Assembly: GCA_023419655.1 (NCBI GenBank)
Contig: JAEZXP010000131.1
Span: 1-5,151, forward strand
Direction: 5' to 3'
Source of the DNA: Bacillota bacterium
GTDB lineage: Bacteria > Bacillota > Clostridia > Lachnospirales > Lachnospiraceae
Length of the DNA stretch: 5,151 bases
Within the stretch, counting starts at the first letter, position 1, and every line of letters begins with the position of its first letter. Positions 1 through 5,151 of this stretch are shown piece after piece. A program made the translations under genes and the position numbers. The notes under the pieces are model-generated. The model was not told the origin of the DNA and made no database searches. It worked only from the letters and a program-made list of their open reading frames with translations.

Positions 1-1
1 G

Positions 2-382
2 GGTAGTATCTTTGCCGGCTGTGATGAGAGTCCCGGTACCTTCGAATTATATCAGGGTAGGAAATACAAGGTGTACCGTGGCATGGGCTCGATTGCTGCG
101 ATGGAAAAAGGAAGCAAGGACCGTTACTTCCAGACTGATGCAAAGAAGCTTGTACCGGAAGGTGTAGAAGGCCGTGTAGCATATAAAGGAACGGTAGAGG
201 ATACGGTATTCCAATTAATCGGCGGTTTAAGGGCCGGTATGGGCTACTGCGGAGCAAGCAGTATTGAGACACTGCAAAGAACCGGAAAATTCGTAAAGAT
301 TACGGCCGCATCATTAAAGGAAAGCCATCCTCATGATATCCATATCACGAAGGAAGCACCAAATTATAGTGTAGAAGAATAG
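2..382 (+). CDS. guaB: IMP dehydrogenase, C-terminal 126 residues (5' end outside window)
   Basis: The protein is the C-terminal quarter of inosine-5'-monophosphate dehydrogenase. This cytoplasmic enzyme oxidises IMP to XMP with NAD+, the committed step of GMP synthesis. The open frame runs from base 2 with no start in the window; the GTG at 71 is an internal Val codon. Visible family landmarks, in order, are: GSIFAGCDESPG at the left edge (phosphate-binding region after the catalytic Cys loop, which lies outside the window); ELYQGRKYKVYRGMGSIAAM; the GSKDRYFQ segment; the mobile-flap motif PEGVEGRVAYKG; GGLRAGMGYCGA; and the C-terminal signature ESHPHDIHITKEAPNYS. The protein ends a few residues after this signature, as usual for bacterial GuaB, so the 3' end is intact. 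Only the left edge is truncated, by the window. A terminator follows directly. Identification is near certain from motif order; the numbering of the full protein cannot be given. Confidence 0.97.
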   Translation, partial: GSIFAGCDESPGTFELYQGRKYKVYRGMGSIAAMEKGSKDRYFQTDAKKLVPEGVEGRVAYKGTVEDTVFQLIGGLRAGMGYCGASSIETLQRTGKFVKITAASLKESHPHDIHITKEAPNYSVEE

Positions 383-386
383 AATA

Positions 387-429
387 TAGAGGCGGCCCTG
401 AGTTCATTTCGGGACAGCCTCTAATTTTT
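387..429 (+). terminator. Intrinsic terminator of guaB
   Basis: Four bases after the guaB stop codon there is a hairpin with a 7-bp outer stem, TAGAGGC (387-393) pairing with GCCTCTA (417-423). An imperfect inner GC-rich stem follows (about 395-400 with 410-415), closing on a short loop. One A and then five T residues (425-429) follow on the plus strand. This is a typical Rho-independent terminator. It lies in the 59-bp gap between the convergent stops of guaB and the dCMP deaminase. The hairpin could also form in the opposing transcript, but there the following sequence is a broken T-rich stretch, so termination of the minus-strand operon is less certain. Confidence 0.8.
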
Positions 430-441
430 GAAATAATCATA

Positions 442-921
442 TTATAGAGAAAGTGTAATATCTTTGCCGATGGAGATGTATTGCCTGTAGGCTACGCCTG
501 CAGCGTCCAGCATTCGTTTTGAGGCGATTACGGAATCGGTATCGGCATATTTATCGCTTTTATAGATGATTTCCTTGATTCCCTTTTGGATAATGGCCTT
601 CGTACATTCGTTACATGGGAACAGGGTAGTATATATCTTAGCGCCCTTAATATGGGTGCCGGTATAATTTAAAATAGCATTCAGCTCGGCATGGCATACA
701 TATAGATACTTTGTATCCAGCGGCTCTCCGTCCCGGCTCCATGGAAATTCATCATCCGGGCATCCGATAGGCATGCCGTTATATCCGACAGAGAGAATTT
801 TATTATCTTCACTTACAATACAGGCCCCCACACTTGTGCTGGGGTCCTTGCTTCGCTCGGTTGATAAAAGAGCGATTCCCATAAAATACTCATCCCATTT
901 GATATAATCTTTTCTTTTCAT
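442..921 (-). CDS. Deoxycytidylate (dCMP) deaminase, zinc-dependent
   Basis: The 159-residue protein is a cytidine/deoxycytidylate deaminase-fold enzyme. It is predicted to hydrolyse dCMP to dUMP and ammonia in the cytoplasm, feeding thymidylate synthase. Zinc-site motifs are complete: CHAE (His77 zinc ligand, Glu79 proton shuttle) and PCNEC (Cys103 and Cys106 zinc ligands). Other dCMP-deaminase features are the DPSTSVGACIV strand (26-36), the GYNGMPIGCPDD nucleotide-binding segment (46-57), LDTKYLYVCHAELNAI (68-83) and SDKYADTD (122-129). Length is normal for the family. From remembered sequences, these segments match the animal DCTD type more closely than Bacillus ComEB, and the His/Cys-rich insertion of ComEB and phage T4 enzymes is absent. 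The start ATG at 921 is supported by AAAGGGGG at 929-936, seven bases upstream. It is the last gene of the lit-pyk block, 81 bp after pyk. I see no convincing terminator or promoter between them, so cotranscription is likely. A riboflavin-type deaminase or a tRNA-adenosine deaminase is unlikely because of the dCMP-specific GYNGMP and SDKY segments. Confidence 0.93.
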   Translation of the reverse strand: MKRKDYIKWDEYFMGIALLSTERSKDPSTSVGACIVSEDNKILSVGYNGMPIGCPDDEFPWSRDGEPLDTKYLYVCHAELNAILNYTGTHIKGAKIYTTLFPCNECTKAIIQKGIKEIIYKSDKYADTDSVIASKRMLDAAGVAYRQYISIGKDITLSL

Positions 922-1002
922 ATATAGGCCCCCTTTATCTTAAGACGTTGTATGTCAATCCATATAGAATAATACGGATATCCTTGATGCTTAATTATCA
1001 GG

Positions 1003-2430
1003 CTAATCGATTTGTCCTACAGATTGTACCTTTATGATATTGGTGGTTCCGGCGATGCCCAGCGGTACACCGGCAGTCATAACCGCCAAATCTCCCTTTT
1101 TAAGATAACCAGCCTTCTCTACAGCCTGTAAAGCATGGTCAAACAATTCAAAGGTATCATGCTCCACCGCAATAAGGAGAGGGGTTACACCCCATGACAT
1201 ATTAAGCTGCCTGCAGATAACAGGGTCCGTCGTACATCCCATTACATTGCAGTGAGGACGAAAGCGGGAAATCATCCGGGCGGTCCGGCCGGAGGTAGTG
1301 ACGGTTACAATCATTTTGGCATCCAGGTCATGGGCAATCGTAACCGTAGCACGGGATATGGCATCCGTTACATCCAGTTCATCCAGATGCTCCCTCTGGA
1401 TAAAGCGTTTTTTGTAATCAATATCTCCCTCGGTACACACGGTAATTTTAACCATTGCCTGTAAAGCTTCTACAGGATAATCGCCTGCGGCAGTCTCTCC
1501 TGATAGCATAATAGCACTGGTACCGTCATAGATGGCATTCGCTACATCTGTAATCTCGGCTCTGGTCGGTCTTGGATTCTTAATCATGGAATCCAGCATC
1601 TGGGTAGCCGTTATAACCTGCTTACCGCTATTATAGACTTTTTTAATAATCATTTTTTGCATGGCAGGTAATTCTTCATAGGGGATTTCCACACCCATAT
1701 CACCGCGGGCAATCATAATACCGTCTGCTTCACGGATGATTTCATCAATATTGTGTACCCCCTGAAGGTTCTCTATTTTAGCAACAATCTTAATCTGTGA
1801 ATGATGCTTGTTCAGCATTTTACGAATTTCCAGTACATCCTCCGCAGTCCTTACAAAGGAGGCGGCGATAAAATCAAATTTATGCTCGATAGCAAACAAT
1901 ATATCCAGACGGTCTTTTTCACTGATATATGGCATGGACAGATGAACCCCGGGGATGTTGACCCCTTTTTTATTTGAAATAACACCATTGTTCTTTACCT
2001 TACAGACAATATCGGTGGTTGTTACTTCAACAACAGTCATCTCAACAAGGCCGTCATCGATTAAAATCTTTATTCCGGGGTCAACGTCATAAACCAGGCT
2101 GGGATAGCTGATAGAAACCTGTGTCTCATCCCCTTCTATATCCCTGGTCGTTAATGAAAATAATTGTCCCGCCTTAAGCTGTATCTTTTTATCATCCTTA
2201 AAGGTGCCGATTCGTATTTCAGGACCCTTTGTATCCATGAGGGCAGCTACAGGGATATTCAGCTCCTCACGGTATTTTTCTATTTTTTTCAATCTTTTTA
2301 AATGTTCATCATGATTGCCGTGGGAAAAATTAAATCTGGCGACATCCATCCCTTGCAGCATCAGCTCTTTAAGGACATCACCTTTGTCCGTTGAGGGTCC
2401 CAGCGTGCAGATAATCTTTGTTTTTCTCAT
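1003..2430 (-). CDS. pyk: Pyruvate kinase
   Basis: Pyruvate kinase transfers phosphate from phosphoenolpyruvate to ADP, giving pyruvate and ATP in the last step of glycolysis. The full architecture is present. The barrel begins with RKTKIICTLGPS, and RFNFSHG (32-38) carries the Arg/Asn/Ser nucleotide and K+ site residues. DTKGPEIR (66-73) precedes the B-domain lid (about 70-168). The catalytic signature IVAKIENLQGV has Lys218 and Glu220, and IARGDMGVEIP (240-250) holds the metal-site Asp244. TATQMLDSM and the helix with NPRPTRAEITDVANAI follow, then the C-terminal domain (about 345-475) with TTSGRTARMISRFRP. At 475 residues it lacks the extra C-terminal domain of Bacillus enzymes. Glu71 in DTKGPEIR is the residue whose Glu form is associated with K+ dependence (inference). 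I chose the ATG at 2430 over the ATG at 2442. GGAG at 2437-2440 lies six bases before 2430, and the protein then begins at the family-typical MRKTKIICTLGPS. The start overlaps the lit stop as ATGA. Confidence 0.97.
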   Translation of the reverse strand: MRKTKIICTLGPSTDKGDVLKELMLQGMDVARFNFSHGNHDEHLKRLKKIEKYREELNIPVAALMDTKGPEIRIGTFKDDKKIQLKAGQLFSLTTRDIEGDETQVSISYPSLVYDVDPGIKILIDDGLVEMTVVEVTTTDIVCKVKNNGVISNKKGVNIPGVHLSMPYISEKDRLDILFAIEHKFDFIAASFVRTAEDVLEIRKMLNKHHSQIKIVAKIENLQGVHNIDEIIREADGIMIARGDMGVEIPYEELPAMQKMIIKKVYNSGKQVITATQMLDSMIKNPRPTRAEITDVANAIYDGTSAIMLSGETAAGDYPVEALQAMVKITVCTEGDIDYKKRFIQREHLDELDVTDAISRATVTIAHDLDAKMIVTVTTSGRTARMISRFRPHCNVMGCTTDPVICRQLNMSWGVTPLLIAVEHDTFELFDHALQAVEKAGYLKKGDLAVMTAGVPLGIAGTTNIIKVQSVGQID

Positions 2431-3092
2431 TTTGTTCTCCATTTCTTTGATAATTGACGCTTAAGATATAAATATACCAAATATAAAATCAAGCTGCCAA
2501 GCAATATGAAAGCGATAATCAGCAAAGCACAATGCATGAAAAATGCAGCGGGTAAAATATTGATGACAGGGTCTGCTGCCGGGTCAAAAATCCAATAATC
2601 ATTGTTAAAAAATATTTTATGAAATACTAAAAAAGCGGTGTCAAAGTCTATAGCCAATAATAAACCCAATATTACCGGAAGTATAATTGCCGTCAATGAG
2701 GATACCGGCAAATAACTTATCTCTCTTTTTTTGTATTTGAAGACAATGATTATAATAGCAGCAATTAAAGTAAAGGCACCAAGACCATAGAATAATACAA
2801 ATATGTCCTTGACTTCTTTAAAATGCTGAATGCCCTGGGGGGATGCATCCAAAGTAGGAAAGTTGAGATTGCCTTTATAAAAGGGAGAAGAGTAATCAAT
2901 CAAGGCGTCATAGTTTTCAATAATTTCCTCTTTGGAATATCCTGATGTTTCAGGTATCTTCAGTAATTTCACATCAAGATAATACAGCGGTCTGAAATTG
3001 ATGGTAAAGATTACCCCAAGAGATATAAATAACAGGGTAAATACGATCCCAATCAACAGGTCGGTTTTTTTAAATCTTCTTACCTTCCTCAT
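2427..3092 (-). CDS. lit: Lit-family (DUF1461/TIGR01906) lipoprotein intramolecular transacylase
   Basis: This 221-residue integral membrane protein matches the DUF1461 family. Characterised members (Lit of Enterococcus faecalis and Bacillus cereus) move an acyl chain from the diacylglyceryl group to the alpha-amino group of the lipoprotein N-terminal Cys, giving the lyso form. Hydropathy by eye gives four membrane segments: about 11-31, 96-118, 128-149 and 184-210. A roughly 60-residue extracytoplasmic loop follows the first, and basic residues lie at both ends (MRKVRRFKK and KRQLSKKWRTK). The family hallmark FHKIFFNNDYWIFDPAADP (157-175) is present, with LPAAFF after it. His158 in this motif and His90 in GIQHFKEVKDIF sit at about the positions I recall for the two catalytic histidines of B. 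cereus Lit (85 and 157). The ATG at 3092 has AAAGGAG at 3100-3106, seven bases upstream, and a good promoter. The gene looks more AT-rich than its neighbours, consistent with Ile/Phe/Tyr-rich membrane composition. Family assignment is firm; activity is inferred. Confidence 0.85.
   Translation of the reverse strand: MRKVRRFKKTDLLIGIVFTLLFISLGVIFTINFRPLYYLDVKLLKIPETSGYSKEEIIENYDALIDYSSPFYKGNLNFPTLDASPQGIQHFKEVKDIFVLFYGLGAFTLIAAIIIIVFKYKKREISYLPVSSLTAIILPVILGLLLAIDFDTAFLVFHKIFFNNDYWIFDPAADPVINILPAAFFMHCALLIIAFILLGSLILYLVYLYLKRQLSKKWRTK
2437..2440 (-). promoter_or_regulatory. Ribosome binding site of pyk inside the lit coding region
   Basis: On the minus strand GGAG lies six bases before the ATG at 2430-2428. 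It overlaps an upstream in-frame ATG (2442-2440), which therefore has no RBS at usable distance and is probably not the start. The site is within the last codons of lit (Lys-Trp-Arg-Thr-Lys-stop), so ribosomes finishing lit end exactly where pyk initiation takes place. This supports translational coupling. Confidence 0.7.
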
Positions 3093-3118
3093 GCACCTTC
3101 TCCTTTCAATTCATAGGA

Positions 3119-3147
3119 ATTATAGTATACTTTAAGAAGCTTTGCAA
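3119..3147 (-). promoter_or_regulatory. Sigma-A-type promoter of the lit-pyk-dCMP deaminase block
   Basis: On the minus strand the -35 box TTGCAA (3142-3147) is separated by exactly 17 bp from a perfect -10 box TATAAT (3119-3124). Predicted transcription starts near 3112, leaving a short leader of about 20 bases before the lit ATG at 3092. No leader structure or riboswitch fits in so short a region. It is the only good promoter seen upstream of the three minus-strand genes. Confidence 0.75.
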
Positions 3148-3154
3148 CTGAAAA

Positions 3155-3182
3155 TCTACAGTTTTTCATAAGCAGATATAAT
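3155..3182 (+). promoter_or_regulatory. Probable promoter of purH
   Basis: On the plus strand there is a perfect -10 TATAAT (3177-3182), with TCTACA (3155-3160, four of six matches to TTGACA) 16 bp upstream. This would give an AT-rich leader of about 75 bases before purH. The -35 box lies only seven bases from the -35 box of the divergent lit promoter. An alternative downstream promoter is TTGAAT (3205-3210), 17 bp, TACTAT (3228-3233), with four of six matches in each box. I see no purine-type riboswitch fold or recognisable PurR box in the leader. Confidence 0.5.
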
Positions 3183-3263
3183 AAGATAGATTAGAAATAA
3201 TAGATTGAATTTAAAAATCAGGTGGGTTACTATTTTTATAGAATAATAATAAGGAGAGTAGAC

Positions 3264-4817
3264 ATGAGAGCATTAATCAGTGTATCGGATAAAAGCGGTA
3301 TCGTCGAATTTGCCAAGGAGCTGGTGAACCTTGGAATTGAGATTATATCGACGGGAGGAACCTATAATAAGCTTAGAGAAGCGGATGTTCCGGCGATTGA
3401 GGTATCGGAGCTTACGGGCTTTCCTGAATGTCTGGACGGACGTGTAAAGACCTTGCATCCGGCAGTACATGCAGGACTACTGGCAATGAGAAGCAATCCG
3501 TCTCATATGAAGCAGCTTGAAGAATTGGAGATAGAGACGATTGACCTTGTAGTAGTAAATCTTTATCCTTTTAAGGCGACCATATTGAAGGATGGGGTTA
3601 CCCGCGCCGAGGCAGTGGAGAATATAGATATAGGCGGCCCTACGATGCTTCGTTCCGCTGCGAAGAACTATCAGGATGTGGCGGTTGTTGTAGACCCCGG
3701 TGATTATGAGAAGGTGCTGTCAGAATTAAAGGAGCATAAAGAGGTTTCTCTGGACACAAAATTCTATCTGATGCACAAGGTATTCATGCATACCTCCGCT
3801 TATGATACATTGATTGCGGACTATCTTAAAAAGGAAAGGCAGGATAAGTCCCTGCCGGAGACCCTTACAATGACCTTTGAAAAGGTTCAGGATATGAGAT
3901 ACGGCGAGAATCCCCACCAGGCGGCGGCATTTTACCGGGGAATAGGAAAGCGGAAAGGCTCCATAGCAGATGCCGTGCAGCTGAATGGAAAGGAGCTCTC
4001 CTTTAACAACATTAATGATACCAACGGTGCTCTGGAGCTGTTAAAGGAATTTAGCAAACCTACCGTTGTTGCCTGTAAGCATGGTAATCCCTGTGGTGTG
4101 GGAAGCGGTGATACGATATATGATGCCTGGAAAAAGGCATATGAGGCGGATAAAGTCTCAATATTTGGCGGAATTGTTGTATTAAATCATGAAGTCACGC
4201 TTCAGATTGCAGAGGAGATGAAGAATATCTTCCTCGAGGTGGTTGTAGCACCCTCTTATGAGAAAGAAGCGCTTGACTTACTTCGGACGAAGAAGAATGT
4301 CAGGCTGCTGCAATTAGAGGATATCGGATGTCCTCAGGAGAAAGAAGCGTATGATTTAAAGAAGGTAAACGGCGGACTGATTGTACAGACCATAGACAGC
4401 GAGCTTTTGAGGGAAGAAGAGGTAAAAATCGTAACAAACCGCATGCCTTCTGAGAAGGAGATGGAGGATTTGCTTTTTGCCTGGAGAGTTGTAAAATTCG
4501 TAAAATCAAACGGTATAGCACTTGCAAAGAATCTGCAGACCGTGGGCATAGGGCCGGGACAGGTTAACCGGGTATGGGCCACAAAGCAGGCCATTGAGCA
4601 TGGGGCAGAACTGATTGATGCGGATGCTGCAAAGGGAGCCGTACTGGCTTCTGACGCATTTTTCCCCTTTGAAGACTGTGTAGAGGCGGCCCATGAGGCG
4701 GGAATCACAGCCATCATTCAACCGGGCGGTTCTATAAGAGATGAGGATTCCATCAATAAATGCAATGAATACAATATTGCAATGGTATTTACGGGAATGA
4801 GACATTTTAAACATTAG
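3264..4817 (+). CDS. purH: Bifunctional AICAR formyltransferase / IMP cyclohydrolase PurH
   Basis: PurH catalyses the final two steps of de novo purine synthesis: formylation of AICAR by 10-formyl-tetrahydrofolate, then ring closure to IMP. The 517-residue protein has the usual full length. The N-terminal MGS-like cyclohydrolase domain (1 to about 145) shows RALISVSDKSG, STGGTY (29-34), TGFPECLDGRVKTLHPAVHAG (51-71), VVNLYPF (97-103) and NIDIGGPTMLRSAAKN (120-135). The transformylase domain shows MRYGENPHQ (211-219), QLNGKELSFNN (239-249), the catalytic Lys272-His273 in CKHGNPCG, SIFGG, KSNGIALAKN (414-423), GIGPGQVNR (428-436), LASDAFFPF (461-469) and IIQPGGSIRD (484-493), ending MVFTGMRHFKH. 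The ATG at 3264 is chosen because AAGGAG (3251-3256) lies seven bases before it and the protein then starts at the conserved RALISVSDKSG. A longer frame back to a GTG at 3222 has no RBS and adds residues unlike the family. It appears monocistronic, with its own promoter and terminator and no other pur gene adjacent. The HGNPCG form, where Ala after His is common, is a mild variation. Confidence 0.97.
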   Translation: MRALISVSDKSGIVEFAKELVNLGIEIISTGGTYNKLREADVPAIEVSELTGFPECLDGRVKTLHPAVHAGLLAMRSNPSHMKQLEELEIETIDLVVVNLYPFKATILKDGVTRAEAVENIDIGGPTMLRSAAKNYQDVAVVVDPGDYEKVLSELKEHKEVSLDTKFYLMHKVFMHTSAYDTLIADYLKKERQDKSLPETLTMTFEKVQDMRYGENPHQAAAFYRGIGKRKGSIADAVQLNGKELSFNNINDTNGALELLKEFSKPTVVACKHGNPCGVGSGDTIYDAWKKAYEADKVSIFGGIVVLNHEVTLQIAEEMKNIFLEVVVAPSYEKEALDLLRTKKNVRLLQLEDIGCPQEKEAYDLKKVNGGLIVQTIDSELLREEEVKIVTNRMPSEKEMEDLLFAWRVVKFVKSNGIALAKNLQTVGIGPGQVNRVWATKQAIEHGAELIDADAAKGAVLASDAFFPFEDCVEAAHEAGITAIIQPGGSIRDEDSINKCNEYNIAMVFTGMRHFKH

Positions 4818-4829
4818 AAGGATTGTTAG

Positions 4830-4883
4830 AGGCCGTTACAGAAGGTTACCAGGTACACAGGTATAATTCTGCAACGGCCTTTT
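4830..4883 (+). terminator. Intrinsic terminator of purH with a long stem and large loop
   Basis: Thirteen bases after the purH stop, AGGCCGTTACAGAA (4830-4843) pairs with TTCTGCAACGGCCT (4867-4880). This gives a 14-bp stem with one A-C mismatch, followed by a short T run (4880-4883). The loop is 23 bases, larger than in most intrinsic terminators, and contains AGGT repeated at 8-base spacing. The T-run is short, so efficiency is uncertain. It separates purH from the next promoter, whose -35 box starts only four bases after the T-run. Confidence 0.7.
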
Positions 4884-4886
4884 ATG

Positions 4887-4915
4887 TTGACAATCTGGTC
4901 TAAAGATGTTAGACT
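4887..4915 (+). promoter_or_regulatory. Promoter of the BlaI-family regulator gene
   Basis: A consensus -35 box TTGACA (4887-4892) is followed after 17 bp by TAGACT (4910-4915, four of six matches to TATAAT). Predicted transcription starts near 4922. One inverted repeat lies in the spacer and overlaps the -10 box, and a second starts at about +1. Repressor binding to either would block RNA polymerase. Confidence 0.65.
4898..4914 (+). promoter_or_regulatory. Predicted operator 1: perfect inverted repeat GTCTAA-N5-TTAGAC
   Basis: GTCTAA (4898-4903) and TTAGAC (4909-4914) are perfectly complementary arms around a 5-base centre. The site sits between the -35 and -10 boxes and covers most of the -10. 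It resembles the placement of autoregulatory operators of BlaI/MecI-type winged-helix dimers, but the sequence is not the classical TACA-N2-TGTA core. Assignment to the adjacent regulator is inference from position and symmetry. Confidence 0.6.
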
Positions 4916-4922
4916 GAATGTA

Positions 4923-4939
4923 GTTTAAAACGTTTAGAC
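4923..4939 (+). promoter_or_regulatory. Predicted operator 2: inverted repeat GTTTAA-N5-TTAGAC
   Basis: This second copy has the same 17-bp length, 5-base centre and identical right arm as operator 1, with one C-to-T difference in the left arm. It starts 25 bp downstream of operator 1, at the predicted transcription start, and ends just before the GGAGG ribosome binding site (4941-4945). Duplication with conserved spacing argues that both are binding sites for the same dimeric protein. Confidence 0.55.
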
Positions 4940-4951
4940 TGGAGGGTGATG

Positions 4952-5151
4952 ATGGCGAAAAATATAAATCTGACAACCGCAGAAGAAAAACTCGCCGATT
5001 TGATTTGGCGGGAAGCACCGCTGTCCTCTCCGGAGCTGGTTACACTTGCACAGCAAAGGATGGGCTGGAAAAAATCCACGACTTATACGGTACTAAAGAA
5101 GCTCTGCGACAAGGGGATTTTTAAGAATGAAAATGCGAATGTAAGGATTGT
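4952..5151 (+). CDS. BlaI/MecI/CopY-family transcriptional repressor, N-terminal 66 residues (3' end outside window)
   Basis: The visible part is the winged-helix DNA-binding domain of a BlaI/MecI-type repressor. LTTAEEKLADLIWREAPLS (7-25) forms the first helix with the family Trp. SSPELVTLAQQRMGW (25-39) corresponds to helix 2, and KKSTTYTVLKKLCDKGIFK (40-58) is the recognition helix, leading into the wing. The C-terminal dimerisation and protease-cleavage region lies outside the window. Three in-frame starts stand together: GTG 4946, ATG 4949 and ATG 4952. GGAGG at 4941-4945 is six bases from 4952 and only three from 4949, so 4952 is preferred. Members of this family are often followed by an M56 (BlaR1-like) sensor peptidase gene and sense beta-lactams or other envelope stress, but nothing here shows the inducer or the target genes. 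CopY-type copper sensing cannot be judged because the C-terminal Cys motif would be outside the window. Autoregulation through the two upstream inverted repeats is likely. Confidence 0.88.
   Translation, partial: MAKNINLTTAEEKLADLIWREAPLSSPELVTLAQQRMGWKKSTTYTVLKKLCDKGIFKNENANVRI

Noticed and set aside
922..1002. A separate promoter for the dCMP deaminase using TTGACA on the minus strand in the pyk-deaminase gap
   Set aside because: TTGACA is present, but the position 17 bp downstream falls on the AAGGGG ribosome binding region and no -10-like hexamer is correctly spaced.
1252..1464. 70-codon plus-strand open frame inside pyk
   Set aside because: It lies fully antisense to conserved pyruvate kinase codons, has no recognisable domain and is best explained as a shadow frame.
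2431..2442. Upstream ATG (2442) as the pyruvate kinase start
   Set aside because: No RBS lies at the right distance; the ATG itself overlaps the GGAG that serves the ATG at 2430.
3186..3206. Direct repeat ATAGATT (3186-3192 and 3200-3206) in the purH leader as a regulator site
   Set aside because: The repeat is short and lies in very AT-rich sequence where such matches occur by chance; there is no symmetry and no known PurR-box resemblance.
3222..3263. N-terminal extension of purH from a GTG at 3222
   Set aside because: No ribosome binding site precedes it, the added residues are unlike the family, and the ATG at 3264 has AAGGAG at ideal distance with the conserved RALISVSDKSG start.
4300..4814. 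Overlapping minus-strand open frames of 75 to 127 codons within purH
   Set aside because: They are antisense to the conserved PurH C-terminal domain, overlap one another in different frames and show low-complexity Ser/Ala/Phe-rich translations typical of shadow frames.
4836..5018. 60-codon minus-strand open frame across the purH terminator and the BlaI-type gene start
   Set aside because: It runs through a terminator stem, a promoter and operators, is antisense to a clear winged-helix domain, and has no family resemblance.
1..5151. Search for CRISPR arrays, tRNA, rRNA, insertion sequences or a novel defence or mobile system
   Set aside because: No regular spaced repeats, transposase motifs, terminal inverted repeats or RNA-gene signatures were seen; almost all sequence is accounted for by housekeeping genes and their control regions.

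Overview
This window is an ordinary-looking chromosomal housekeeping segment from a low-to-moderate-GC Gram-positive bacterium. It is most likely a member of the Clostridia, and probably Lachnospiraceae-like. That placement is inferred from strong AAGGAG/GGAGG ribosome binding sites, sigma-A-type promoters, a pyruvate kinase without the Bacillus-type C-terminal extension, a Lit/DUF1461 membrane protein and a BlaI/MecI-family regulator. No species can be named from the sequence alone.

Layout. (1) 2-382, plus strand: the last 126 codons of IMP dehydrogenase (guaB), followed by a hairpin and T-run terminator (387-429). (2) 442-3092, minus strand: a three-gene block read from right to left. It comprises a Lit-family lipoprotein transacylase (lit), pyruvate kinase (pyk) and a zinc-dependent dCMP deaminase. 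lit and pyk overlap by four bases (ATGA), so they look translationally coupled. The dCMP deaminase follows after about 80 bp with its own strong RBS. A good sigma-A promoter (3119-3147) sits in front of lit. (3) 3155-4883, plus strand: purH, the bifunctional enzyme of the last two steps of IMP synthesis, with its own promoter divergent from that of lit and a long-stemmed hairpin terminator. (4) 4887-5151, plus strand: a TTGACA promoter containing and followed by two 17-bp inverted repeats, then the first 66 codons of a BlaI/MecI-type repressor cut by the window edge.

How the genes relate. purH makes IMP and guaB commits IMP to GMP synthesis, so both plus-strand enzymes meet at the IMP node. 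The dCMP deaminase supplies dUMP for thymidylate synthesis. Pyruvate kinase is the ATP-yielding last step of glycolysis. Lit remodels the acyl chains of lipoproteins at the outer face of the cytoplasmic membrane. The repressor at the right edge probably controls its own transcription through the paired operators, and possibly that of genes beyond the window.

I found no CRISPR array, tRNA, rRNA, insertion sequence or obvious novel multi-gene defence system. The most interesting items are the tandem operator architecture upstream of the BlaI-type gene, the lit-pyk coupling, and the animal-like character of the dCMP deaminase. No gene-free stretch longer than 300 bp exists in the window.
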